Of a DNA stretch of 64,000 nt, positions 20,918-31,530 are shown in pieces. Below the pieces are notes generated by a model. The model was not told the origin of the DNA and made no database searches. It saw only the letters and a program-made list of their open reading frames with translations. The stretch comes from Henckelia pumila (taxonomy: Eukaryota; Streptophyta; Magnoliopsida; Lamiales; Gesneriaceae), in contig NC_133120.1 of NCBI RefSeq assembly GCF_033568475.1, forward strand, positions 88,802,151 through 88,866,150, given 5' to 3'. Within the stretch, counting starts at the first letter, position 1; each line of letters starts with the position of its first letter. The position numbers and the translations under genes are program-made.

Positions 20918-22282
20918 TAGGGTCGATCTTAATAATTTTTGGGTATGAATCTAACTTTTAAAAGAGATCCCTAAATCATAATGTGCATTCATATTCTGTA
21001 CAAAATGGTAACTATAAAACAACTCGTCTAACAATTTAGAACTAACAATATTGATCAAATTGTTCATGAATTTTTTTCTCAATTAATAGAATAACCAATT
21101 CATTCAATCTTTTCACATAACATGATTTATTGAGGATATGTTTTGAAAAACGTTAAATTTGATAAATTTTTTGTTTTGCACTTACAAATATAAAAAAGTA
21201 TAGTCAACGAGATGTTATAAGCAATGTGAGTATTTAAGAAATATCCATCAATTTTTTTTCCAAGTAATTCACTATATTCATTGTCGGTTTTGTTTCTCTT
21301 GGTAATAAGAACTTCAAGAATGTTAACTCCGAGAATAAATCGTGCTCATTAATATCAGAAAAACCCTTATGAGTCAGAAAATATATTTTTATATTGGTCC
21401 AACTACACTAATATATAATAAATTTAGGGAATAAAAATGATTTTTTTGTTTATATTGGACATTTTGAAAAATAATTTATATTTGAAAAAAAATTATAAAG
21501 GAACATAGGAATAATAAACTTCATAAATAAATTTATCAAAATACCTTGAAATAAAAAAAAATTATATTAGGTGGTGTAGAGCTGTCAAACGGGCCAACCC
21601 ATGACGGGGCAGGCCGGCCCACCAAAAACCCACCTTTTGGCGGGTCGATGGCGGGGTTACCCATCATCATGGCGGGCTGGAAATCCTCAACCCAACCCAA
21701 CCCAAGGTGGGTTGCGGGTTAGGCGGGCCGGCCCGCGGGTTGGATCACGAAAAATAAAAATAAATAAATAATATTATAATTAATTATAAATATCATTTCA
21801 TAAATAAATATTAATAGAAACATAATAATAAAAATTTTAATTATTGATTTCATGTGTGTAAATTTTATATAAAGTAATTAATACAAAAAAAATCACAATT
21901 TTTATTAAAAAAATACATATATAACGATAAAAATAAAAATAAATTAATAAATTTTCAGGCCCGCGGGCCAACTCGCGAGGGTCGCGGGCCTAGGCGGGTT
22001 GACCCATTTAGGCCTACCTTTTGTTGGGTTGAAAAAATTTCAACCCAACCCACTTAAATTGTGTGGCGGGCCGGGCCAACCCGATGGGCCTAACCCAAAT
22101 TGACGGCTCTAGGTGGTAGACAAAGAAAAAATAATTTGCTGAGATATGAATGAAAAAATCCCAAGAATAATTAATTTATATTGGATCAATTTACACTTTT
22201 ATATAATAAATTTTTTTTTTTCAAAATTATGGGCTCCGAAAAAAAATGGGCCTGAATCGGCCTCTAAATAGGAACGGCCCTG
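20918..22282. mobile_element. Non-autonomous hAT-type transposon (hAT-a)
   Basis: It is bounded by a perfect 8-bp target duplication, CCTATGAT, at 20910-20917 and 22283-22290. The ends TAGGGTCGATC and (reverse complement) CAGGGCCGTTC are imperfect inverted repeats. An 8-bp duplication is the hallmark of the hAT superfamily. The 1365-bp interior has no transposase frame and contains another element (21577-22110). It appears to have landed in an intron of the CNGC pseudogene that continues to the right. Confidence 0.8.
21577..22110. mobile_element. Nested hAT-type MITE (hAT-b)
   Basis: It starts TAGAGCTGTCAAAC and ends AATTGACGGCTCT(A), inverted repeats matching 11 of 12. Flanking octamers AGGTGGTG and AGGTGGTA differ at one base. 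The interior is rich in GGGCCNACCC/GGCGGGTTG motifs at both ends and AT-rich between. Elements with TAGAGCTGTCAA ends are common in plant genomes. It lies entirely inside hAT-a and so is younger. Confidence 0.78.
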
Positions 22283-22332
22283 CCTATGATAATGGAAGTA
22301 TGGTACTTGCATGTGCATTGTCTTGCAGGCAT

Positions 22333-23168
22333 CAGGGGCGGTCCAAAGAAAATTGAGGTCCCGGGCGAAGATTAGAGGAATAGTTTCTTACATTAATTTT
22401 TTTAAAAAAGTTGATATTTACACTTTATTTTTTGTTATTTGTACTCTAAATAAATTTTCACTTCATTCTACACATGAATTTGAGTGTAGGTAACACAAAG
22501 CAAAGTGTAAATATCAAATTTCATTTAAAAAATTAAATATAATCGAGCTATACGAAATTATCATCATATTTTGTTAATATAATTATGATCCCGAAAAAAA
22601 ATCACATTGAACTATCTAAACTCACAATTTAAGTGTTACTTTAATTAAAAGCAGTTAATTTAGTCATTAAAAATAAATTAAATAAAAGTCCCAATTTTTA
22701 AAAATAAGTTTCGAAATTTGTAAATTCAATCCATAATTTTCAACAACGACAAGAAATTAACTATAAATACTAAAATATAACATTAAACTAAAAATAAATT
22801 GAACAATTCATAAATCAAATTGTAACGCACACAGAGGTCAAGATAAAATTGGTAACATCAAGCTATAAAAATCAATGCCAAGAACGTGAAAAGTGATGAT
22901 CGACGACAAACAACATCAAATTGAGAGGTGATTAACAAAGCGACAATTGAATATATTAATTTGGGTGATAGTTTTGTTGTTGACGATGTATAAATATTCT
23001 TCGATTTTTTAAATAACTACTATAATATAATAAAAATTAATTGAAGTACATTAATACATAATATTTATAATATAAATTTATAATAATTATTATTTTTAAA
23101 TTTGGAGTCCCACCCAAAGTGGGGCCCTGGGCATGCGCCCTGCCCGCCCTGGGGCAGGGCTGCCCCTG
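22333..23168. mobile_element. Non-autonomous hAT-type transposon (hAT-c)
   Basis: The ends CAGGGGCGGTCC and (reverse complement) CAGGGGCAGCCC form the inverted repeat. Flanking octamers GCAGGCAT (22325-22332) and GCACGCAT (23169-23176) match at seven of eight. The 836-bp unit has no transposase frame. It is inserted at the very start of an exon of the CNGC pseudogene, a few bases after an apparent TTGCAG splice acceptor. Confidence 0.8.
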
Positions 23169-23875
23169 GCACGCATGTTCGAGAAGCTGAACGTTTTAAT
23201 TATTGGGCTGTTACTCGAGGTGTGAATGAAGAAATGCAGATGTAAGGTTTACCAGAGGAGCTTCAAAGAGAAATACGTACGTCATCTGCTTAAAATTTGT
23301 CGAGAAAGTAAGGTTTATAAATACCATTTATGTATATATAGGATTAGGAATAAGGAACACATGTGAATGAATCCCGAGTTACCCGCAAATGTATGAACGG
23401 ATTGAGTTGTATGCCAATTACAGCTGAGAATGTTTCAAGTGTTGGATGAACCTATCATTGATGCTATATGTGAGAGGTTGAGAACGAAAACATAAATCAA
23501 AGAAAGCAAGATATTATCCCGAGGTGGCCTCGTTGATAAAAATGGTTTTCATAATTCGAGAGAAGATGGGAGATATATATGATATACATCCCCTTGTCAG
23601 AAGGTGACGTTTGCGGAGAAGAACTACTCACATGGTGCCTCGAGCATTCGTTTGTGAACAAAGGTTCTTACTTTTTTACACAGTTTTTGAATATTTTTTA
23701 ATAGGCGCAAATTTGTTGCATCCCCCTTGTGTTTCATTCTTGATCAGATGGAAGACGAATAAGACTTACAGGACACAAATATATTGCTCAGCAAGCAACG
23801 GGTTGGCAAGATGTGTAACGAACGTGGAAGCTTTTGTTTGACGAGCTGCTGATCTTGAAGAAGTTGTTGGAAAAA
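23169..23875 (+). pseudogene. Cyclic-nucleotide-gated channel fragment (CNGC19/20-like), broken
   Basis: This is a piece of the C-terminal cytoplasmic part of a plant CNGC, the cation channels controlled by cyclic nucleotides and calmodulin. Recognisable blocks in order are AERFNYWAVTRGVNEEMQ, GLPEELQREIR, LDEPIIDAICERLRTKT, KILSRGGLVDKMVFIIR, EGDVCGEELLTWCLEHS, then CVTNVEAF and RAADLEEV. They fall in different frames, with in-frame stops after EEMQM, after RTKT and after VEAFV. An intron at about 23668-23747 (AAAG/GTTCTT ... GATCAG/ATGG) sits in frame between VNK and DGRRIR, so this is a decayed genomic copy and not a retrocopy. It is cut by hAT-c on the left and by a copia element on the right. 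No transmembrane part is visible in the window. Confidence 0.85.
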
Positions 23876-23889
23876 ATGGTTGGTTGTTG

Positions 23890-24331
23890 TGGGTTGTGAA
23901 TGAGATTGATACTCATTGTCCCACATTGGTAAAATATGGGAAAGGACACCACTATATAATGTCTAAGATGAGATAAGGGGTTGGGGCCCCAAGGGGTACC
24001 CATATTTGTTAAAGGAAGCGGACCTAGACTATGCTAGGTTTGAACCATTAGCCACGCGCCGCCGGCCGGCTCGGACCGGGCATGGGCTGGGCTTTGACAT
24101 GATATAACTTTTTTGGACAAAAAATTAATTAAATATTTTATTTTTGCTTCCGAATCAGTGCGGCTTTTGGGTCCTAACCAGTGCGACCTTTCAGCTGAAC
24201 GTGTGCATCTCTTCGACCTGAATCAGTGCGTCTCTTCGCCTGAACCAGTGCACCACTTCGACTGACCTCTCCCCATTCACTCCAACTCGCTCATTTCTGA
24301 TTCTCTCTTCTTCTTCTTGCATACTCATTGA
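23890..24331 (+). repeat. Truncated left LTR of copia-1
   Basis: It shares with 25372 onward the blocks GTCCCACATTGG, GGGGTTGGGGCCCCAAGGGG and TGGGCTGGGCTTTGACATGA, then an array of CAGTGC-containing units. It lacks the TATAAATA segment present in the right copy and ends at GCATACTCAT. Confidence 0.75.
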
Positions 24332-24423
24332 TGATAGTTTGCTAAACCGGGGCCCGGGCTGTCAGGGTAGTGAAGTGGGCCTGACAAGATAACCAGGCTG
24401 ATAAAAATATCCTTCTGTACTTG

Positions 24424-24906
24424 AAGAATATTGTGACGCAAATTGGATTTCAGACACAAAAGTCTCAAAGTCTACAAGTGGATATGTGTTCACCATCGGT
24501 GGAGGAGCTGTGTCGTGAAAATCCTAAGCAAACGTGTATAGCTCGTTCAACTATGAAATCAGAGTTCATAGCTTTAGACAAAGCGGGAGAAGAAGCGAAA
24601 TGACTTCGTAATTTCCTAGAAGATATTCCGTGTTGGACGAAACCAATGTCAGCAATTATGATACATTGCGATAGTCAGTCGGCTATAGGTAGGGCACAAA
24701 GTAGTATGTAGAATGGTAAGTCAAGACACATACGTCGAAGACATAATACCATTAGGCAGTTGATCTCAAATGGGGTTATCGCAGTTGATTATGTAAAATC
24801 AAAAGATAACTTAGCGGATCCGTTGACAAAAGATTTAGGGAGAGATCAAGTAAACTGCTTATCAAGAGGAATGAGATTAAAACCTACAAAATTAAAGAAT
24901 ATTCAT
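24424..24906 (+). pseudogene. Copia RNase H remnant of copia-1
   Basis: The translation includes [53 protein letters not shown] and KDNLADPLTKDL, the order of the Ty1/copia RNase H domain. It is broken by a frame change and by stops near 24601 (TGA) and 24709 (TAG). No upstream pol domains remain. Confidence 0.8.
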
Positions 24907-25371
24907 AGCGAAAACCCAACCTTATAGATTGGAGATCCCAAGATCCTGGTTCAATGGGAAAATCAAGTTATGAATGTCGTGTGCACTTAGAACTTCGTTC
25001 TATTCTCATTCCTAGGATAAAAAGTGCAAACTGTGCAAGTAGTGAGGTTAAGTTTTAACAAACTTTTAATGATTCCTATATTTCTTTAAGAATTAGGGTA
25101 TGCCAGGATACTCATATAATAGAAGGTTGCCTATTTAAGTATGAAGACGGGCCGCTTCAACGAAATACTTAAGAATCCAAGATGTTGTCCAGGACCAAAA
25201 CGGACAAAACCATGAGAACAAATAAAGTGTGAGAAAATTTATTGTGTGAATATTGTTGTCTTGGTTTACAACAACGGCTGAATAGTTCAAGACGTGAACG
25301 TTCACTAGGCAGCCTAGTAATTCCGATAGTGTTTCACTAAGGAAGGTTCAAAGCCGCAAGCTGGGTTGTGA

Positions 25372-26230
25372 ATGAGATTGATTCTCATTGTCCCACATTG
25401 GTAAAATGTGGGAAAGGACACCATTATATAATGCCTAAGATGATACAAGGGGTTGGGGCCCCAAGGGGTACCCATGTTTGTTAAAGGGAGAGGACCTAGA
25501 CTATGTTAGGTTTGAACCATTGGCCACACGCGCGCGCGCCGCCGCCTTCTGTCCGACCGGCCAGCTCAGCTCGGCACGGACCAAGCGTGGGCTGGGCTTT
25601 GACATGATATAACGTTTTTGGACAAAAAATTAATTAAATATTTTATTTTTTGCTTCCGAATCAGTGTCAGCCCGAATCAGTGCAACGCTTCATCCTGAAT
25701 CAGTGCGGCTTTTGGGTCCTAACCAGTGCATTCTTCCAGCTGAACGTGTGCATCTATTCGGCCTGAATCAGTGCGTCTCTTCGCCTGAACCAGTGCACCA
25801 CTTTGATTGAACCAGTGCGTCTGAAGTGATACAACCCATCAAGGCAGCCTTCCAACGTCTATAAATAGACCTCTCCCCATTCATTCCAACTCGCTCATTT
25901 CTGACTCTATCTTATTCTTCTTGCATACTCATATTCGAGTCTGAGTTTCTTAAACACTTTGAGTGTTCAAAAGATTCTTCGGTTTTTGTAGTGCTACTAC
26001 CGAAGTTGATGATTAGCGTTCTATCTTGGGAGACGATTTGATCAAACCCGTAAGCACTTAGGCGGGCAAATTTGTCTTAAAAATATAGAGTCAAACTCTC
26101 GACTCGCTATATACTGTGTTGCTGCGTGCATGCTGTTGAAAGATTAGTAACTGAAGTCACGCGTCTTTTTGCCTGATTCTTGAGAAGTCCTCGTGTTCGA
26201 GGAGCCATAAGGCAATTTTCACGTAGCAAA
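25372..26230 (+). repeat. Right LTR of copia-1
   Basis: The second copy of the repeat starts at TGGGTTGTGAATGAG. After a CAGTGC unit array it has a TATAAATA box at 25860-25867, which marks the U3/R region. The right border is approximate. Confidence 0.65.
25660..25835 (+). repeat. U3 minisatellite of about 23-bp CAGTGC units
   Basis: About eight imperfect units with the core (A)ATCAGTGCG or (A)ACCAGTGCR lie directly upstream of the TATAAATA box. The left LTR (24150-24275) has only about five. Variable repeat number in U3 is common in copia LTRs and can carry enhancer sites. Confidence 0.7.
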
Positions 26231-26744
26231 CAAATAAATGCAGAAAGTTATTGGGATTTATCATCATCCATCGATCCTTGGGGAGCAACGAGTGTTCTGT
26301 TGTGTTTATACTGAATTTTTTTGTCCAATGAGATGTTTTTAGTGGTAATTTTGAACCGAAGAATTGCTAATTGATTATATTTTGCTCGTTTGTATTTGCA
26401 AATTGGTGGTGGCAGATTGATCTAGATTCCCATGAAAAGAGCAGTCTGCTTATAATTGGGTTATTTTGTGCATTTGCCTCATCATTTGTGTGTTGTTTCA
26501 AGGTTGCTAGGTGATTTCTTGTGCAACGGTGGGACATAATCTATACCTTATCTTGTAGTAATTGGCTAATTAGCCTGTTTTTTGGTCCATTTTTCAGGAT
26601 AGGTAGTTAGGTTTCTGGTAGATGACCTAAGGTTTGTCATCAGAGGATTGTGAGATAGTTCATGGTGGCATCTACTCAATATCAAATATCTAATGCTAGA
26701 ATTTTTTTTTAGAGAAAAAGATGTTGTGGGAAACTTTAATGTTT
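26231..26744. other. Unassigned AT-rich stretch
   Basis: This lies between the approximate end of copia-1 and a 71-bp direct repeat. No further CNGC exon, RNA gene or coding frame is recognised. Confidence 0.4.
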
Positions 26745-26924
26745 ATTTGCTACAAATAAAACAATATTACAGAACTAATTAGCATATCAATATTTTCCAA
26801 CAATTTGTTTACCAACAATATACATCAACAATAAAGTGAGGATTGTTTAGAATATTTGCTACAAATAAAACGATATTAAAGAACTAATTAGCATATCAAT
26901 ATTTCCCAACAGTTTGTTTACCAA
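26745..26924. repeat. 71-bp direct repeat, two copies
   Basis: Copies at 26745-26815 and 26854-26924 both start ATTTGCTACAAATAAAAC and end TTTGTTTACCAA, with about four differences. The second copy ends three bases before the LTR of gypsy-1. Confidence 0.85.
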
Positions 26925-29242
26925 GGATGTAAGACCCGTGATTAATTGATTTAATCCGACATATTATTTAATTTAAATCCGAGTATATGAATTTGAGAAT
27001 TTTGGAGTTATGATTTAAATTTTAATATTTTTAAATTTTTTAGGATTGAAATTGAATTAAAAATGTTTTTCGAGGACCGATTTGCAAATATTGAAGAATT
27101 TAGGGGCCAAAGTGCAAATAATGAAAAATTGCATGACACTTGGCTTCTAATTATGCATGAACGTGTATATTATCTTTTGATTCAGCCAAATTCAGCAGAA
27201 TACGTGAGAGAGGAAGAGGGAAGGAAGCTCAACCTAATTCTTGATCTTTAATCTTTAAAAACTTTTGCTCCGGTTGTCCGAATTCAATTTCGAAAAGAGT
27301 TTCGAAATCCTTGCAAGAAGGGCTATTAATTGATGTAAGTATTATCTTGATCTAGATGATTTCGAAATTGTGTTATGGGGCAGAAGTCAGAAGTGTTTAT
27401 AGATTTATGCTTGTAAGCTTCTAGTGATTGATATATCAAAACTGGATTGACGAACGAACGACGTATGAATTTGATATGAATTTTCAGCTTATATTTAAAA
27501 ATTTTCACTTCTGATATGTTGATTTATTGCTGGTATACATGCTGATATGTGTGTTTTTAGGAAAGATGATTGATATATATTTGACGATATCGAAGTTGAA
27601 CCGAAGAACAAGCATCGTTCGCAAGTGCTATGATTTTTCAGAAGTTGGATTCGATACTATGCTTCTGATTGAGTTTATATATGATGATTTTTAGATGATA
27701 TGAGGTTTATATGAAGTTGATTTGAATGATAGAAGTAATAGAAATGAGTTACGGTTGCCAAATTTTAATCGTTAATGCCGTCGAGCCAAGAATTGAGTTG
27801 ATTTGTGATATCTTTGATTTAGCTGGACATTGATGAGTTTCTTGCTGATGTTCTTGAATATATATGATGTGTTTTTAGATTGAAAACATGGGACATAGAG
27901 CTTGGAAAGTTCAGCGTCGAACCGAGAAAGAATTGATCAAAGTTTGTGCACTTTATGACTTGAAGAGTGATTGATGGTTGAGCAGATTTTGACAAGGGAC
28001 TTGTTGTGTTGCTTGACCAGGTTTGAAGAGCTTTGAACCAAGATTGAAAGGTAAAAGACAACCTTTACAGAAAGGGCTTGCACACTCAATATGAATCTAT
28101 TGAGTATTCCTTTCTAAAACCACATACTTTGTGCTTCTATGTTGATAGTTGCATATATACTTACTTTCTTGATTTAGCTTGTGTTGTTGGTCTTTACTTG
28201 ATGCGTTTGAGTTTTGTTGCATTCATATTGGGCCAACTTTCTTTCGAGTTTTGAGGACTGAGTTGACAATACGAGATGATAGGATGTTTGGACGTATATT
28301 GAGGAGTTTAGGTAATTGAGTCATCCCTAACATTTGACGGCTAGATGATTGAGTTATCCTTAATGTTTGACGCCCAATATAGTGGACCAAAGTCCGGGAA
28401 TAAACACTTAACGTCACCTAGAATAGAGAGTAGGTGGATAGGTTGACGTGTTTCTTTCTCAGGGATTCCAAAAAGAGAACCCATACCGATATGATAACCG
28501 ATTTTTAAATCATGCATTACTTTCGGTTGAAATAGATGAGTTTATATTATTTTGATTAAGTTAAATGCATGATTGTTTGAAGAGTTGATATTGATTTGAT
28601 ATGAGTTTATGATATTTACAGCATGTCTTGCTTGAATACAACGATTGCAATTTGATTTATAGCATTTTGAGTTAATATGTCTTAAGTTGCCTTGAGTCTT
28701 ATTTGTTAAATGATTGTTAATATGCTTGAAGTTGAATTACTTGAGTTTATGCATGTTTATGTTGTTTTATACTGGGATTAAATTCTCACCGGAGTCTCTC
28801 CGGCTATTGTATTGTTTGTATGTGTGCATGACAATAGGTGGGACTGGAACGAGTCCGAGAAAACCATGAAGAATTGAGATAGAGAGAGAGTAGAGTGGTG
28901 ATTCGGGTTTAGATGAGTTGTTGTCAAGTGTTGTATCAACTTGAGATATAGTTGCTTGTATGCTATGATTTTAGCTTATGTTGTACTACACTCTAGTTGA
29001 TGAAGAACTAGTAGACCTCTCCTTATGCATGTTATTTTGGTGGTGTTGTTGATAAACTTTATGTTGAAATCTTGATACATGAAGTTAACATGAGTTTACT
29101 ATATTGTGATGGATTATGAGTTGTAGATGTAAACTCAAGAGTATCGAATGAAATGAAGCTTATTTCAATGCATGTTGGGAATTGAGTTTATGTTTATATT
29201 TCTTTTAGAATTGATATATCTTGTTTAGATGACTTGGTACAG

Positions 29243-30791
29243 TGATAAGCACGAATTCTATCGTTTATTTGACACTTTATTTTGTCGTATTCGTGCTTAT
29301 CTGGCATTTTTATTCCGACTTTTGTGCCTAAATCGTCATACTTTTATGTGTTTGTAGGTTTGACTAAAATTTGAGAAAGCTTAAATATTGAAGAAAAAGT
29401 TAAACAATGCGATGCCACGTCGAAACTTGGCCGAAAAACATGGAGAAATCATAAGACGCCAAGAAATTGAAGAGAAGTTTAATGTCCGGACCCCGTGCAT
29501 GCTTTGGAAGGGGGTCCGTGCATTTTAGAGATGAAGAAGGAGTCGGCCCAGAATAATGTCCGGACCCCGTGCCATTTTTGGACCAACCCTCGTGTCAATG
29601 CAATTAAAGAAATTCGAGACAGAGGACCTCCGGAGGTGTATCCGGACCCTTATCCGGGGTCCGTGTAGTTACTGTTCACGAGCTAGAAAAATGTCCGGAG
29701 GTGTATCCGGACCCTTATCCGGGGTCCGTGTGGTTCGCAGATTTGGAAAAAAATATATTGCCAGAAATTGGAAATTTCGGGACTCTTTTATTTGGAGGCA
29801 ATATTAGACATTATTTGGGACGAAAAATAGGGCTTTTTGAGAGGGAGATATAAAAGGGAATCAAGTCCTAATGAGAAAAGGAATTTTGACTCAGAGACTT
29901 TTGCCAGATTTTGGAACTGACGGCTTAGAGCAGAATTGAAGAACACAAGCGAGATTCAGCACCATCGCTGAGATTTCTCTTTTCTTCTTTTTCTGTTTTA
30001 TTTTATTATGAATTCAAACATGAAACTTTTGTTTGATTTTATTATTATGGAGTAGTCGTCTTTTGACCGGGGCCACAATAGGGCTAGACTATTGATTTTT
30101 TTTCATGGAACAGATTGATTGAATTTTGATTTATGAAATATTTATTGATTAATGTTTGTGCATAATTCTTGATTTTAATCTGGCCAATTAATTGCATGTC
30201 TGTTGTTCGATCTGGATTTGAAAAAGAAAAGATTGAAATTAACTTCAAAATATTGATTAACACTTGGTTAAACCGACTAGAAATAGTATTCGGTTTCAGA
30301 GTGCGATTTTAGGCGAAAGCTGAAATTCCATAACTCGTGAATGCGTTTTTGTTTAACTAAATTCAATTAGAAATAATTGGACTGTTAAATGAAAATAGGG
30401 TTATTAATTCTAGAAATAGATTAATAATTATTCTAGGGAATTTCGTCGTGAATATGAATGAGCTTTGTTTGATTAAATCCAATACGTGGCAATTATCGAT
30501 GTCTGGTACCGTTGTGTGTTCCTGGTCATTTTCCTAAAATTTGAATCAGTCTTAAAGCTTTTCTGTTCATTTAATTTAATTTAAACTTCTGCTTTAGAAT
30601 AATTTATTTTTATTTTAATTAGTAGTTAATTTATAAAAATCCATCATTTTATTTAGCCTAGATTAAATTGAATAATTTATATCTTAGTATTTAAACATTA
30701 GTCTATGTGAGATTGACTTGGACTCTGTCCAACTATATTATAACTTGACCTAGTTCACTTGCTAGAATTTTCTAACCGAAATAATCGGTCA
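29243..30791 (+). mobile_element. Probable solo LTR nested in the gypsy-1 LTR
   Basis: The segment starts TGATAAGCACGAATTC and ends ATAATCGGTCA, with TGA...TCA ends. Flanks TACAG (29238-29242) and TGCAG (30792-30796) differ at one base, consistent with an old target duplication. It contains a repeated GGACCCTTATCCGGGGTCCG block (29643-29740) and no coding domain. The family is not identified. Confidence 0.6.
29470..29735. repeat. TCCGGACCC/GGGGTCCG repeat cluster
   Basis: TCCGGACCC occurs four times, and GGGGTCCGTG three times, in 270 bp. The pairs can form short hairpins. They include two near-identical copies of GTCCGGAGGTGTATCCGGAC-like units at about 29630-29670 and 29690-29730. Confidence 0.6.
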
Positions 30792-30839
30792 TGCAGCAAA
30801 GGAAGTACTTGGACAACAGCTGGGCAAAATTATTTTTCT

Positions 30840-31005
30840 CTGCCCGTTTGAGCGTACCCGCGCTGGCCCGAGCGCACCCACACCTTGGCAGAACAAAAGT
30901 TCTGCCAGGTTGAGCGTGGGGGCGCCGGTCCAGGGCGCACCCGCACCCTGGCAGAACAAAAGTTCTGCCAGGTTGGGCGCGGGGGTGCACCCGCGCCCAT
31001 ATTGT
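30840..31005. repeat. GC-rich hairpin array near the gypsy-1 5' LTR end
   Basis: Two copies of a perfect hairpin (stem TGGCAGAAC, loop AAAA) lie at 30886-30907 and 30949-30970, a period of 63 bp. They sit within GC-rich sequence containing GCGCACCC and GCGCGGGGG. The block ends about 95 bp before the end of the LTR and stands out against AT-rich flanks. Confidence 0.8.
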
Positions 31006-31104
31006 TTTTAAAAAAAATTGAGGCTTTGATTGCTTGGTTTTAATTTATGAACTTGGATTAAATGTTTTGATTTGAGAGATTAGCGCCCGGGTCGTCACAA
31101 CAGG

Positions 31105-31116
31105 TGGTATCAGAGC
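31105..31116 (+). other. Primer-binding site of gypsy-1
   Basis: TGGTATCAGAGC lies five bases after the LTR end. This is the standard site complementary to the 3' end of plant initiator methionine tRNA. Confidence 0.9.
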
Positions 31117-31530
31117 GTAGGTTCTGGATTGATTTAGAATGAGCGGGGTAGATCGAGTCCGCTTGATTTTTTTTATTCGCATGTGATTGAATTCTTTTTG
31201 TGATTACCTGAAATACATGTGAATATTGCGTTATAATTCCAGAACTTTATGATCGCGTGATTTTTTAATTGAAATTATCGAGCATGCTTTGCTGTTTTTG
31301 AGTTATATGATGATATACTTATGTGATCAAATGGTAAGAATATCATGCCGTACAGATGCAAGAATTACATGCTTTCCTTATTATATGAGTTGATTGGAAG
31401 CATGTATTATTCGAGAATGAATCGGAATTTGATCTCTTGAGAATGCACGAAAGTTTTGAACAGATGAGGATTGAGTTAGAATTAGGTTACATGAGATTGT
31501 ATTATACATTAATCTGTTTGAAATATCAGA

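Larger units (their letters stand above)
23890..26230 (+). mobile_element. Internally deleted Ty1/copia element (copia-1)
   Basis: Two direct repeats starting TGGGTTGTGAATGAGATTGA (23890 and 25372) frame a remnant of copia RNase H. The left repeat stops near 24331 and runs straight into non-LTR sequence and RNase H, so the rest of the left LTR, the primer site, gag, protease, integrase and reverse transcriptase are all deleted. The right repeat continues to about 26200-26250; its exact end was not fixed because no matching target duplication was found. The element sits against the CNGC pseudogene and helped to break it. Confidence 0.75.
26928..31099 (+). repeat. 5' LTR of gypsy-1 (with a nested insertion)
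   Basis: The repeat runs TGTAAGACCCG to GGTCGTCACA. It is 4172 bp including the 1549-bp nested element, so about 2.6 kb without it. The open frames in it (27063-27251 and others) show no conserved motif. Confidence 0.82.
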
